DNA of 64,000 nt from Methyloversatilis sp. RAC08 (GTDB taxonomy: Bacteria > Pseudomonadota > Gammaproteobacteria > Burkholderiales > Rhodocyclaceae), in assembly GCF_001713355.1 (NCBI RefSeq), contig NZ_CP016448.1, positions 1,054,001 through 1,118,000 on the forward strand, given 5' to 3'. Below are positions 15,761 through 24,473 of this stretch, piece after piece. Within the stretch, counting starts at the first letter, position 1; each line of letters opens with the position of its first letter. Under the pieces are notes generated by a model, which saw nothing but the letters and a program-made list of their open reading frames with translations, did not search any database and had not been told where the DNA came from. Made by a program: the position numbers and the translations under genes.

Positions 15761-15769
15761 TGTTATAAT
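15761..15769 (+). promoter_or_regulatory. Extended -10 promoter of the kdsD-kdsC-lptC-lptA operon
   Basis: TG-T-TATAAT is a perfect extended -10 element, with no clear -35, about 80 nt before kdsD. Extended -10 promoters need no strong -35. Transcription would start near 15776. Confidence 0.6.
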
Positions 15770-15851
15770 CCGCTTCGATCATAACCGATCCACCCGAACG
15801 CCCGCGCTGCGGGCACCTGCCGGATCAACCGGGCCTTCCCCCGCCAGACGC

Positions 15852-16841
15852 ATGACACACAGTCCCCCGCCCGTCACCGAACACATCGTCGCCGCAGCCC
15901 GTCGCGTGCTCGACATCGAGGCCCGTGCAATCGACGCGCTGTCCGATCGCCTGGGCGACGACTTCGCCGCCGCGGTTCGGCTGGTGCTCGACAGCACCGG
16001 CCGCGTCATCGTCAGCGGTCTGGGCAAGTCCGGCCACATCGCGCGCAAGATCGCCGCGACGATGGCCAGCACCGGCACGCCGGCCTATTTCGTCCATGCC
16101 GCCGAAGCACTGCACGGCGACCTGGGCATGATCCATCGCGACGATGTGCTGATCGCGCTGTCCAATTCCGGCGAAACCGCCGAGCTGCTGGCGGTGGTGC
16201 CACTGGTGCGCCGGCAGGGTGGCCGCACGATTGCAATGACCGGCAAGCCGGATTCGACGCTGGCACGGCTGGCTGACGTGCATCTGGACGCCGGCGTTGC
16301 GACCGAAGCCTGTTCGCTGAATCTTGCCCCGACCGCCAGCACCACCTGCGCGCTGGCGCTCGGCGACGCGCTGGCGGTCGCGCTGCTCGACGCGCGCGGC
16401 TTCCGCGAGGACGACTTCGCACGCAGCCACCCGGGCGGTGCACTTGGCCGCCGCCTGCTGACCCATGTGCGCGACGTGATGCGCGCGCGCGCCGACGTAC
16501 CGACGGTGGGGGTCGACAGCACGGTGACCGAAGCGCTGCTGCAGGTGACGCGTGGCGGCATGGGCATGACAGTGGTGCTGGACGAAGCCGGTGGCGTGGC
16601 CGGAGTGTTCACCGACGGCGACCTGCGACGCGCGATCGACCGCCTGGGCGACGTGCGCACGGTACCGGTGGCCGACGTGATGAGTCGTCAGCCGCGCTCG
16701 ATCAGCGAGGCGAAGCTGGCCGCCGAAGCGGCCGAGGTGATGGAACGCAACCGGGTCAACCAGCTGCTGGTGACCGACGAACATGGCGCACTGGCCGGCG
16801 CGCTGAGCATGCACGACCTGATGCAGGCCAAGGTGATCTGA
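15852..16841 (+). CDS. kdsD: Arabinose-5-phosphate isomerase
   Basis: Converts D-ribulose 5-phosphate to D-arabinose 5-phosphate, the first step of Kdo synthesis for lipopolysaccharide. The 329-residue protein has a SIS domain (about 35-190: VIVSGLGKSGHIARKIAAT, SNSGETAEL, SHPGGALGRRLL) and two C-terminal CBS motifs (about 205-329), the normal KdsD/KpsF plan. ATG 15852 begins the conserved N-terminus; the frame stays open upstream to 15690 but that part lacks homologous character. kdsC begins 2 nt after the stop, and lptC and lptA follow in the same operon. Confidence 0.93.
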   Translation: MTHSPPPVTEHIVAAARRVLDIEARAIDALSDRLGDDFAAAVRLVLDSTGRVIVSGLGKSGHIARKIAATMASTGTPAYFVHAAEALHGDLGMIHRDDVLIALSNSGETAELLAVVPLVRRQGGRTIAMTGKPDSTLARLADVHLDAGVATEACSLNLAPTASTTCALALGDALAVALLDARGFREDDFARSHPGGALGRRLLTHVRDVMRARADVPTVGVDSTVTEALLQVTRGGMGMTVVLDEAGGVAGVFTDGDLRRAIDRLGDVRTVPVADVMSRQPRSISEAKLAAEAAEVMERNRVNQLLVTDEHGALAGALSMHDLMQAKVI

Positions 16842-16843
16842 AC

Positions 16844-17374
16844 ATGGACAGCACTGCAGTTCGCACGTTGGCGGGCCAGATCCGCCTGATGGGTTTCGAC
16901 GTCGATGGCGTCATGACCGACGGCACGATCTGGTTCGGCCCGGACGGCGACCTGATGAAGGGCTTCAACACGCTGGACGGACACGGCCTGAAGATGCTGG
17001 CTGGCGCCGGCGTCGAAATCGTCATCATTTCCGGCCGTTCGTCGGCGGCGGTGCGGCACCGCGCGGCCAATCTCGGCATCACCACCGCACTGCTCGGCGT
17101 CGAGAACAAGCGCGACGCGATGCGCGAACTGGCGGCCGAGCGCGGCATTGCGCTGGAGCACTGCGGCTACATGGGCGACGACATCGTCGACCTGCCGGTG
17201 ATGCGCGCCTGCGGTTTTTCGGCGGCGCCGGCCAACGCCCACTTCTTCGTGCTCCAGCACGCGCGCTGGATCGCCGAGGCCGACGGCGGCCGCGGCGCGG
17301 TGCGCGAGGTGTGCGAATACCTGCTCGACGCACGCGGCGCGCTCGACGCGCTGCTGCAGGACTGTCTGCGTTGA
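16844..17374 (+). CDS. kdsC: 3-deoxy-D-manno-octulosonate 8-phosphate phosphatase
   Basis: Removes phosphate from Kdo-8-phosphate, releasing Kdo. The 176-residue protein is a compact HAD phosphatase of the C0 type: motif I GFDVDGVMTDG (nucleophile D20), motif II IISGRSS, motif III lysine in VENKRDAM, and motif IV GYMGDDIVDLPVM. It starts 2 nt after kdsD and its TGA overlaps the TTG start of lptC. Confidence 0.94.
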   Translation: MDSTAVRTLAGQIRLMGFDVDGVMTDGTIWFGPDGDLMKGFNTLDGHGLKMLAGAGVEIVIISGRSSAAVRHRAANLGITTALLGVENKRDAMRELAAERGIALEHCGYMGDDIVDLPVMRACGFSAAPANAHFFVLQHARWIAEADGGRGAVREVCEYLLDARGALDALLQDCLR

Positions 17375-17946
17375 ACCGACGCATCCAGCAGGCGCTGCCG
17401 CTGCTCATCCTGATCGCGCTCGCCGGCATGACGATCTGGCTGGAGCGCACGACGCGCATCGAAGACAAGCCGTCGAGCGGCAGCCTGCGCCACGACCCCG
17501 ATGTGATCATCGACAATTTCACGCTGTACCGCTACGACGAAACCGGTGCGATCCAGCACACCCTGACCGCCCGGCAGATGCGTCACTACCCGGACGACGA
17601 CTCGGCCGAACTCGACCACCCGACGCTGCGCTACGAAGGCAAGCTGGCGCCGACCCACATCAGCTCCGAACGCGCGCTGCTGACCAAGGATGGCAAGGAA
17701 GCCATCCTGCGCGACAATGTGCGCGTGCTGCGGGAAGCCAGTCCGGGCCGGGCCGAAATGACGCTGGCGACCAGCCTGCTGTATGTCTATCCGGAAGAGG
17801 AAATCGCGCGCACCGATCAGCCGGTGCGCATGACGCAGGGCAAGTCGGTGGCGACCGGCGTTGGCATGGTCGCTGACCGCATCAAGGAAAACTACGTACT
17901 CGAATCGCGCGTCAAAGCCACCATAGAAAGAGCCCGCCGCCCATGA
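17371..17946 (+). CDS. lptC: LPS export ABC transporter periplasmic protein LptC
   Basis: Bitopic inner-membrane protein that passes LPS from the LptBFG transporter to LptA. The 191 residues comprise an N-terminal membrane anchor (about 7-24, LPLLILIALAGMTIWLE) and a beta-jellyroll domain. TTG 17371 is chosen as start because it overlaps the kdsC stop (TTGA) and places the anchor at the N-terminus. The stop overlaps the lptA start (ATGA). Confidence 0.9.
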   Translation: MNRRIQQALPLLILIALAGMTIWLERTTRIEDKPSSGSLRHDPDVIIDNFTLYRYDETGAIQHTLTARQMRHYPDDDSAELDHPTLRYEGKLAPTHISSERALLTKDGKEAILRDNVRVLREASPGRAEMTLATSLLYVYPEEEIARTDQPVRMTQGKSVATGVGMVADRIKENYVLESRVKATIERARRP

Positions 17947-18536
17947 TTTCGCGTCAGATCACTGCCGCATTGACCACCCTGGCCCTGCTGCTGGCAGCCG
18001 GCCTGCCCGCCACCGCTCGCGCCGAACGTGCCGACCGCGACAAGCCGGTCAATCTGGAAGCCGACAAGGTGACGGTGGATGACCGCACGAAAACCCACAA
18101 TTTCGAAGGCAATGTGGTGTTTACGCAGGGCACGCTGACCATCAAGGCCAACAAGGTCGTGGTGACGCAGGATGCCACCGGCTACCAGAAGGGCGTGGCC
18201 ACCGGCGGCGAAAACGGTCTGGCGCGCTTCCGGCAGAAGCGCGACGGTCAGGACCTGTGGATGGAAGGCGAGGCGGAGCGCATCGAGCATGACGCCAAGA
18301 CCGAAATCACCCGCTTCTACGTGCGCGCCCACGTGAAGAGCGGCGGCGACGAGGTGCGCGGCCAGTACATCGAATACAACTCGATCAGCGAAAACTACAC
18401 GGTCACCAACTCGGCCGACGCCAAGGCGGTACCGTCAGGCGGCGACCAGTCGAAGCGGGTGCGCGCCATCATCCAGCCCAAGAGCGCACCGGCGGGGGCA
18501 CCGGCCGCGACGCCCGAGGCGGCACCCAAGCCCTGA
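17943..18536 (+). CDS. lptA: LPS transport periplasmic protein LptA
   Basis: Forms the periplasmic bridge that carries LPS to the outer-membrane LptDE. It has a Sec signal peptide (cleavage near ARA-ER, residue 26), then the OstA-like beta-jellyroll: KPVNLEADKVTVDDRTK, NFEGNVVFTQGTLTIKANKV. The 197-residue length includes an alanine/proline-rich tail. It overlaps lptC by 4 nt. In many betaproteobacteria lptB, rpoN and a hibernation factor follow; here the next gene is on the opposite strand, so lptB must lie elsewhere. Confidence 0.93.
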   Translation: MISRQITAALTTLALLLAAGLPATARAERADRDKPVNLEADKVTVDDRTKTHNFEGNVVFTQGTLTIKANKVVVTQDATGYQKGVATGGENGLARFRQKRDGQDLWMEGEAERIEHDAKTEITRFYVRAHVKSGGDEVRGQYIEYNSISENYTVTNSADAKAVPSGGDQSKRVRAIIQPKSAPAGAPAATPEAAPKP

Positions 18537-18545
18537 GGCCGTGCG

Positions 18546-18767
18546 TCAGGCGGGCCCGGACGTCTGCGTGTTCGTCCGTGTTTCCGTCAACTCGCGCAGA
18601 CAGGCCAGACACAGGCAACCAACATTGCGTTCGCGCAGATCCGCCAGCATGTCGGCGTCGATCTTCAGGGTGAAGCAGTCGCAGGGCACCGGCCCGGCTG
18701 CGCCGCAGGTGAAGCGGCCACCACAGCGCGGGCAGCGGTCGGGTGGATCGGCGACCGGCGCGTTCAT
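18546..18767 (-). CDS. Cysteine-rich CWC-family small protein
   Basis: A 73-residue protein with three cysteine groups: CPRCGGRFTC, CDCF and CLCLAC. This is the cysteine-rich CWC family, probably a metal-binding protein of unknown function. Its ATG overlaps the stop of the malonyl-CoA synthetase gene (ATGA), so it is likely to be co-translated with it. It converges on lptA with a 9-nt gap. Confidence 0.8.
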   Translation of the reverse strand: MNAPVADPPDRCPRCGGRFTCGAAGPVPCDCFTLKIDADMLADLRERNVGCLCLACLRELTETRTNTQTSGPA

Positions 18768-20299
18768 GCGGCGAACAGCGCGCGGTGCGCGTCGCGCAGC
18801 AGGTTCTTCTGCACCTTGCCCATCGTGTTGCGCGGCAGCTCCGACACGATGAACAGCCGCTTGGGCACCTTGAAGTTGGCGATCTGCGCCTTCAGCCGTG
18901 CCGTCATCGCGGCCGCGTCGAGCGCCATACCCGGCTTGGCGACCACGATGGCGACCACCGCCTCGCCGAAATCCGCGTGCGGCACACCGACCACCGCCGA
19001 TTCGGCCACGCCCGGCATGTCGTTGATGACGCTCTCGATTTCGGCCGGATACACGTTGTAGCCACCGCTGATGATCAGGTCCTTGCTGCGGCCGACGATG
19101 GTCACGTAGCCATCGGCACTCAGATGGCCGACGTCCCCGGTCATGAACCAGCCGTCGGCGGTGAATTCGGCGGCGGTCTTTTCCGGCATGCGCCAGTAGC
19201 CCTTGAACACATTCGGCCCGCGCACTTCGATGCCACCGATGTCGCCCGTCGGCAGCGATTGCCCGCGGTCGTCGCGCACCCGCAGGCTGACGCCCGGGAG
19301 CGCCGGCCCGACCGTACCGCCGCGGCGCTGATCTTCCGGCCGGTAGGGGTTGGACGTGAGCATCGCGGTTTCGCTCATGCCGTAACGCTCCAGTATCGTG
19401 TGGCCGGTGCGCTGCCGGAATTCGCGGAAGGTTTCGATCAGCAGTGGCGCCGAACCGCTGATGAACAGCCGCATGCTGCGGCAGGTGTCCTTCGTGAAGC
19501 CCGGTTCGGCCAGCAGGCGCACGTACAGCGTCGGCACGCCCATGAAGACCGTGGCTTCGGGCAGGCGCGCCGCCACCGCGCGCGGATCGAAACGGCTGAA
19601 CCAGATCATGCGGCTGCCATTGAGCAGCGCGCCGTGCGAGGCGACGAACAGCCCATGCACGTGGAAGATCGGCAGCGCGTGCAGCAGCACATCGCCCGGC
19701 TGCCAGCCCCACACGTCTTTCAGCACCTGAGCGTTCGACAGCAGGTTGCCGTGCGTCAGCATGGCGCCCTTGCTGCGGCCGGTCGTGCCGCTGGTGTACA
19801 GGATCGCCGCCAGATCGTCGGCAGCGCGCAGCGCCGGCGTGTGGCGGTCGCTGTGCGGTGCGGCGGCGTCGAGCAGGCTGCCGCTGCGGTCGTCTTCCAG
19901 CGTGAACACATATGGCGTACCCAGACGCGCGGCGAGATCGCTCACCCATCTGACATTCTTCTCGGTGCATACGACGACCGCCGGCTCCGCGTTGCCGATG
20001 AAATATTCGACCTCGCCCGCCTGATAGGCGGTGTTCAGCGGCAGGTAGATGTGGCCGGCGCGCAGCACGGCGAGGTAGAGCATCAGCGCCTCGACGCTCT
20101 TTTCCGTCTGCACCGCGATGCGGCTTTCCGGCGGCAGCGCGAGCGAATCGATCAGGTTGGCCAGCATGGCCGTGCCGCGTTCAAGATCGCGCCAAGTGTA
20201 GTACAGCGTATCGGGCGTGTCGGCGGTTTCGATGGCGACTGCATCGACATCGTCCGGAAAGGCTGCGCGCAGCGCGCAGAACAGGTTTTCCTGCGTCAT
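18764..20299 (-). CDS. matB: Malonyl-CoA synthetase (ANL superfamily)
   Basis: Activates malonate (or methylmalonate) to the CoA thioester with ATP. The 511-residue protein has the AMP-binding P-loop at about 166-179 (LYTSGTTGRSKGAML), the A5 motif ERYGMSETAML, the A7 motif WFMTGDVG, and the A10 lysine in LPRNTMGKVQKNLL. The whole length and N-terminus (starting TQENLF) resemble MatB more than general acyl-CoA synthetases. No malonyl-CoA decarboxylase or malonate carrier is adjacent. It is followed by an overlapping CWC-family gene. Confidence 0.85.
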   Translation of the reverse strand: MTQENLFCALRAAFPDDVDAVAIETADTPDTLYYTWRDLERGTAMLANLIDSLALPPESRIAVQTEKSVEALMLYLAVLRAGHIYLPLNTAYQAGEVEYFIGNAEPAVVVCTEKNVRWVSDLAARLGTPYVFTLEDDRSGSLLDAAAPHSDRHTPALRAADDLAAILYTSGTTGRSKGAMLTHGNLLSNAQVLKDVWGWQPGDVLLHALPIFHVHGLFVASHGALLNGSRMIWFSRFDPRAVAARLPEATVFMGVPTLYVRLLAEPGFTKDTCRSMRLFISGSAPLLIETFREFRQRTGHTILERYGMSETAMLTSNPYRPEDQRRGGTVGPALPGVSLRVRDDRGQSLPTGDIGGIEVRGPNVFKGYWRMPEKTAAEFTADGWFMTGDVGHLSADGYVTIVGRSKDLIISGGYNVYPAEIESVINDMPGVAESAVVGVPHADFGEAVVAIVVAKPGMALDAAAMTARLKAQIANFKVPKRLFIVSELPRNTMGKVQKNLLRDAHRALFAA

Positions 20300-20510
20300 G
20301 TTCGGGTTGTCCGTTATTTTGCGCGCGGAGTATGGCGGCCGGCCGGTGGCAGCGTCAATCGGCCGCGATCATGAAAATCATGGGCCTTCTTTCGTGCGCA
20401 TCCTCAGGTGCGCCGAGGCGGCTGCGTCCATCATTCAATCCATGCACGGCAGACGCCGCTGCAGCGCGAAAGACCTGATGCAGTACGCAGTACACACCAA
20501 GGAGACTGAA

Positions 20511-20585
20511 ATGAACTGGCAAACCCCGAAGGCGACCGACCTGCGTTTTGGCTTTGAAATCACGATGTACATCGCCAACCGCTGA
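20511..20585 (+). CDS. pqqA: PQQ precursor peptide PqqA
   Basis: A 24-residue peptide containing FGFEITMYIANR, the family signature, with Glu16 and Tyr20 in the ExxxY spacing needed for crosslinking by PqqE to make pyrroloquinoline quinone. AAGGAG lies 7 nt before the ATG. A strong terminator begins about 25 nt after the stop, and no pqqB, C, D or E follows, so this is a solitary copy. PQQ serves periplasmic quinoprotein alcohol dehydrogenases, including methanol dehydrogenases. The gene is too short for common gene finders. Confidence 0.93.
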   Translation: MNWQTPKATDLRFGFEITMYIANR

Positions 20586-20610
20586 ATGGCGCGGCAGTAC
20601 AGGCAGGGAA

Positions 20611-20638
20611 AAAAACGGCGGGCACTCCCGCCGTTTTT
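20611..20638 (+). terminator. Rho-independent terminator after pqqA
   Basis: ACGGCGGG-CACT-CCCGCCGT stem-loop (20615-20634) with an A-run before and a T-run after, so it could work in both directions. It isolates pqqA from the MBL-fold gene downstream. Confidence 0.9.
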
Positions 20639-20730
20639 CATGGGTGACGCCGCATACGAAGGTGACTGCAGTTACTGACGCGGCGTAGCAAGCGATATAA
20701 GGTGCTCCCATCCGATTCACGGGAGCATTC

Positions 20731-21600
20731 ATGTCCAGCAGTTCGATGCAGATCGAAGCCTTCTTCGATGAGGCAACCAGCACGGTGAGCTACATCGTGC
20801 TCGACCGCAGCACACAGGCGTGCGCCATCGTCGACAGCGTGCTCGACTACGATCCCAAGGCCGGCCGCACCTCGACACAGTCGGCCGACCGGCTGATCGC
20901 GCGGGTGCGCGAACTTGGCGCGCGGCTCGACTGGATACTGGAAACCCATGTGCATGCCGACCATCTGTCGGCAGCGCCGCATCTGCGCGCACAGCTCGGC
21001 GGACAGCTGGGCATCGGTTCCCACATCGTCACCGTGCAGAAGGTGTTCGGCAGCCTGTTCAACGCAGGCGACGATTTCGCGCGCGACGGCCGCCAGTTCG
21101 ACCGGCTGTTCGCGGACGGCGACAGCTTCACGATCGGCTCGCTGACCGCGCGCGCGCTGCACACGCCGGGTCACACGCCCGCCTGCATGAGCTATGTGAT
21201 CGAGGACGCGGTGTTCGTCGGCGATACGCTGTTCATGCCCGACTACGGCACCGCGCGCTGCGACTTCCCGGGCGGCGACGCGCGCACGCTGTACCGCTCG
21301 GTGCGCCGCTTGCTGTCGCTGCCACCGCAGACGCGCCTGTTCATGTGCCACGACTACCCGCCGGGCGGCCGCGCCCCCGCGTGGGAAAGTACGGTCGAGG
21401 AGCAGCGCGTGCACAACATCCACGTGCATGACGGCATCGCCGAAGACGATTTCGTCGCCATGCGCACCGCGCGCGACGCCACGCTCGACATGCCGGTGCT
21501 GATCCTGCCATCGGTGCAGGTCAACATGCGGGCCGGCCACCTGCCCGAGCCGGAAGACAACGGCATGCGTTACCTGAAGATTCCGCTCAACGCGCTGTGA
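20731..21600 (+). CDS. MBL-fold hydrolase of the Blh/ETHE1 persulfide dioxygenase-like group
   Basis: A 289-residue metallo-beta-lactamase-fold protein. The metal motif HVHADH (H73, H75, D77, H78), the later [12 protein letters not shown] histidine and [11 protein letters not shown] aspartate, and the CHDYPPGG histidine are all present. The short form and C-terminal YLKIPLNAL resemble Blh proteins of bacterial sulfide-detoxification loci, which are related to the ETHE1 persulfide dioxygenase. It shares an overlapping GTGA junction with a SulP transporter, which fits oxidation of persulfide and movement of the resulting oxyanion. Start: ATG 20731 after GGGAG; ATG 20746 is an alternative. Confidence 0.82.
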   Translation: MSSSSMQIEAFFDEATSTVSYIVLDRSTQACAIVDSVLDYDPKAGRTSTQSADRLIARVRELGARLDWILETHVHADHLSAAPHLRAQLGGQLGIGSHIVTVQKVFGSLFNAGDDFARDGRQFDRLFADGDSFTIGSLTARALHTPGHTPACMSYVIEDAVFVGDTLFMPDYGTARCDFPGGDARTLYRSVRRLLSLPPQTRLFMCHDYPPGGRAPAWESTVEEQRVHNIHVHDGIAEDDFVAMRTARDATLDMPVLILPSVQVNMRAGHLPEPEDNGMRYLKIPLNAL

Positions 21601-23363
21601 GCCGCGCGACGCACCCGGTCACGACTGCCGGCGCGTGGGCGCGCTGGCTGCCGGTGCTCGGCTGGGCACCGCGCTATGACCGTCCGACCTTTGGCGCCGA
21701 CCTGCTTGCCGCGCTCATCGTCACGCTGATGCTGATTCCGCAGAGCCTGGCCTACGCCCAGCTGGCCGGGCTGCCGCCACAGGTCGGGCTGTATGCCAGC
21801 ATTGCGCCGCTGTTCGCCTACGCACTGTTCGGCAGCAGCCACGCGCTGTCGGTCGGACCGGTGGCCGTCGTGTCGCTGATGACCGCCGCTGCGGTCGGTT
21901 CGCTCGGCCTGGTGGATGAGGCGGCACGACTGCAGGCTGCGCTGACGCTGGCCTTCGTGTCCGGTGTCATGCTCACCGTGATGGGCGCGCTCCGGCTGGG
22001 CTTTCTGGCCAGCTTCCTCAGTCACCCGGTCGTATCCGGCTTCGTCACCGCGTCGTCGCTGCTGATCGCGCTGAGCCAGCTCAAGCACCTGCTCGGCATA
22101 CAGGCCAGCGGCGACACGCTGCCCGATCTGCTGCCCGGCCTGATCGCCAACCTGCCCGACACCCACCTGCCCACCGCAGCACTGGGCGCCGGCGTGCTGA
22201 TCTTCCTCTACTGGACGCGCAGCCGGCTCAAGCCGCTGCTGCTGATCCGGCTCGGCCTGTCCGCGCGTGCGGCCGACACCTGCGCCAAGGCCGGGCCGGT
22301 GGTTGCCGTGCTCGGCAGCACCGCGCTGGTGTGGGCCTTGCGCCTCGACCAGATCGGCGTGCGCAAGGTGGGCGACATTCCGGCCGGACTGCCGCCGCTG
22401 ACCCTGCCCTCCTTCGACCCCGCGCTGCTGTCGCAACTGCTGCTGCCGGCACTGCTGATCAGCATCATCGGCTTCGTGGAATCGGTATCGGTGGCGCAGA
22501 CCTTCGCCGCCAAACGCCGGCTGCGCATCGAACCGGATCAGGAACTGGTCGGTCTCGGCGCGTCCAACCTCGCAGCCGCCTTCACCGGCGGCTACCCGGT
22601 GACCGGCGGCTTTTCGCGCTCGGTGGTGAATTTCGACGCCGGCGCCGCGACCCCGGCCGCCGGCGCCTTCACCGCAATCGGCATCGCGCTTGCCGCGCTG
22701 GCGCTGACGCCACTGCTGCACTATCTGCCGCAGGCCACGCTGGCGGCGACCATCGTAGTGGCCATCATGACGCTCGTCGACACCGACACGCTGCGCCGCA
22801 CCTGGCGCAGTTCGCGCACCGATTTCGCGGCGGTGGTGACCACGCTGGGTGTCACCCTGCTCGCTGGCGTCGAAACCGGAGTCGGCGCCGGCGTGCTGCT
22901 GACACTGCTCACACTGCTGTGGCACGCCAGCCGGCCGCACATGGCGGTGGTCGGGCGCGTGCCGGGTACCGAGCACTACCGGAATGTCGATCGTCATCGG
23001 GTCGAAACCGATCCTGCGCTGATCGGACTGCGGGTGGACGAAGGTCTCAATTTCATGAATGCGCGCCAGGTCGAGGACCGCATGCTCGCGCTGGTCGCTG
23101 CCCAGCCTGCCGCGCAGCACGTGGTGCTTCAGTGTTCGGCGGTGAATGACATCGACGCCAGCGCGCTCGAAATGCTGGAAAGCGTGGCGCACCGGCTGCG
23201 CGACATGGGCGTGCTGCTGCACCTGTCGGAGGTGAAGGGTCCGGTGATGGACAAGCTGGAACGCACCGACCTGCTGGCGCAGCTCGGCGGCCGGGTGTTC
23301 CTGTCACATCACGAAGCGGTCACGGCCCTCACGGCGCCCGGATCTTCTCCACCGCCGCCCTGA
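21597..23363 (+). CDS. SulP-family anion transporter with STAS domain
   Basis: A 588-residue inner-membrane protein. Residues about 35-430 carry the SulP core (LIVTLMLIPQSLAYAQLAGLPPQVGLYAS signature, beginning near 42), with 11-14 helices. A STAS domain follows at about 470-565 (VVLQCSAVNDIDASALEML). Substrates in the family include sulfate, bicarbonate and dicarboxylates; pairing with the Blh-like enzyme makes sulfate or sulfite plausible. The GTG start overlaps the upstream stop. Its 3' end overlaps the convergent ankyrin gene by 35 nt. Confidence 0.87.
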   Translation: MSRATHPVTTAGAWARWLPVLGWAPRYDRPTFGADLLAALIVTLMLIPQSLAYAQLAGLPPQVGLYASIAPLFAYALFGSSHALSVGPVAVVSLMTAAAVGSLGLVDEAARLQAALTLAFVSGVMLTVMGALRLGFLASFLSHPVVSGFVTASSLLIALSQLKHLLGIQASGDTLPDLLPGLIANLPDTHLPTAALGAGVLIFLYWTRSRLKPLLLIRLGLSARAADTCAKAGPVVAVLGSTALVWALRLDQIGVRKVGDIPAGLPPLTLPSFDPALLSQLLLPALLISIIGFVESVSVAQTFAAKRRLRIEPDQELVGLGASNLAAAFTGGYPVTGGFSRSVVNFDAGAATPAAGAFTAIGIALAALALTPLLHYLPQATLAATIVVAIMTLVDTDTLRRTWRSSRTDFAAVVTTLGVTLLAGVETGVGAGVLLTLLTLLWHASRPHMAVVGRVPGTEHYRNVDRHRVETDPALIGLRVDEGLNFMNARQVEDRMLALVAAQPAAQHVVLQCSAVNDIDASALEMLESVAHRLRDMGVLLHLSEVKGPVMDKLERTDLLAQLGGRVFLSHHEAVTALTAPGSSPPPP

Positions 23364-24399
23364 AGCGCTTGCGAAGTTCTTCGGTCGGCTGACCGGCCGC
23401 CTGCGCCGCCTCGATGGCGCGCAGGATGTCCAGAGCACCGGCGTCGGCCGCCAGCGTCTGCGCCGCCGGCGTCGCCGCGCCGGATACCAGCTCGGCGCGC
23501 TCGGCGCCCGGCTTGCCTCGTTTGGCGGAAATGACCAGCGCCGATGGCGCCGCCTTGACCGTCTGCCGGGTTGCAGTGCTGCGATGGCTCTCCACCGCGG
23601 CGAGGAACTGCTTGCGCAGCGCAGCCGTCGGCTGTCCACGCGCTTCGGCTTCGCGCAACTTCTTCAGCAGGGCGGCCACATCGGGCGGCGCCGGCACAGA
23701 TGCCTGCGGCGGCGGAGCAGGCGGCGCCGGTTGCGCCTTGACGGCAGCGACCACCTCTTCCGAGGGCGCGACCAGCCCGGCAATGCGCAGCCGGTTGTAG
23801 CGCAGCGCCCAGGCCAGCGCATTCTCGCCGCGATCGGACACGGCATTCGTGCTGGCCCCGGCTTCGACCAGCGCGCGGACGATGGTTTCGTGGCCTTCGC
23901 GCACCGCCATCATCAACGGCGTCGACAGGTTGGGCGCGCGCGCATCGAGCTTCGCGCCGCGCGCGATGAGCAGGTCGGCGATGCGCCGGTGACCGGCGAA
24001 CGCGGCGTAATGCAGCGCGCCCCAGGTCTTGTCCGGTGGATCGAGCGACGCACCGCGCTCGATCAGCCATTCGACCGCCTTCTGATGGCCTCGCCAAGCC
24101 GCGAGCGCAATCGCCTGTTCGCCGATGCGGCTGATGTAATCGATGTTGGCACCGCGTTCGAGAAACAGCTGCATCAGTTCGATATTGCCGTCCCAGGCGG
24201 CGATCATCATGCCGCTGCCCACGGTGTCGGCCTCGAAATCCGGCGGCAGACCTTCGTCCAGCCAGCGGGTCGCCGAGCGGATGTCGCCCATTTCCATCGC
24301 GCGGCCGAAACGCGCCGGATCAGGCAGTTGCGCCAGTGCGGGCGGGATCAGGCAGAGCGCCAGCAGCAGCGCGGCAAGGCATCGGATGGTTCGAATCAA
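23329..24399 (-). CDS. Exported ankyrin-repeat protein
   Basis: A 356-residue protein. It has a signal peptide (MIRTIRCLAALLLALCL, cleavage near ALA-QL) and about six ankyrin repeats between residues 25 and 200 (for example AAWDGNIELMQLFLERGANI, LHYAAFAGHRRIADLLIARG). A proline-rich linker follows, and two short repeats of an ALRKQFLAAVES / ELRKRFRAAVEK type lie in the tail. The TTG at 24399 is chosen because it places the signal peptide at the N-terminus and follows GGGGA; the frame remains open upstream without protein-like character. It probably binds another envelope protein. Confidence 0.8.
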   Translation of the reverse strand: MIRTIRCLAALLLALCLIPPALAQLPDPARFGRAMEMGDIRSATRWLDEGLPPDFEADTVGSGMMIAAWDGNIELMQLFLERGANIDYISRIGEQAIALAAWRGHQKAVEWLIERGASLDPPDKTWGALHYAAFAGHRRIADLLIARGAKLDARAPNLSTPLMMAVREGHETIVRALVEAGASTNAVSDRGENALAWALRYNRLRIAGLVAPSEEVVAAVKAQPAPPAPPPQASVPAPPDVAALLKKLREAEARGQPTAALRKQFLAAVESHRSTATRQTVKAAPSALVISAKRGKPGAERAELVSGAATPAAQTLAADAGALDILRAIEAAQAAGQPTEELRKRFRAAVEKIRAP

Positions 24400-24473
24400 G
24401 TGCGTCCCCGTGAAGGCGGCCCGGTGGGTCGGGCACAATAGAGGCCGACAGTCTAACGATCCCGTCCGCCGGT

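Noticed and set aside
18743-20374. Plus-strand open frame (543 codons) opposite the malonyl-CoA synthetase gene
   Set aside because: Shadow frame: repeated Arg/Gln/Val-rich composition, no recognisable fold, and full overlap with matB.
21570-23222. Minus-strand open frame (550 codons) opposite SulP
   Set aside because: Shadow frame with Gln/Arg/His-rich sequence; the plus strand encodes a complete transporter.
24385-24400. GGTTCGAATC, resembling the T-loop of a tRNA
   Set aside because: No acceptor stem, anticodon arm or CCA context nearby; it lies at the start of the ankyrin gene. No tRNA was found in the window.
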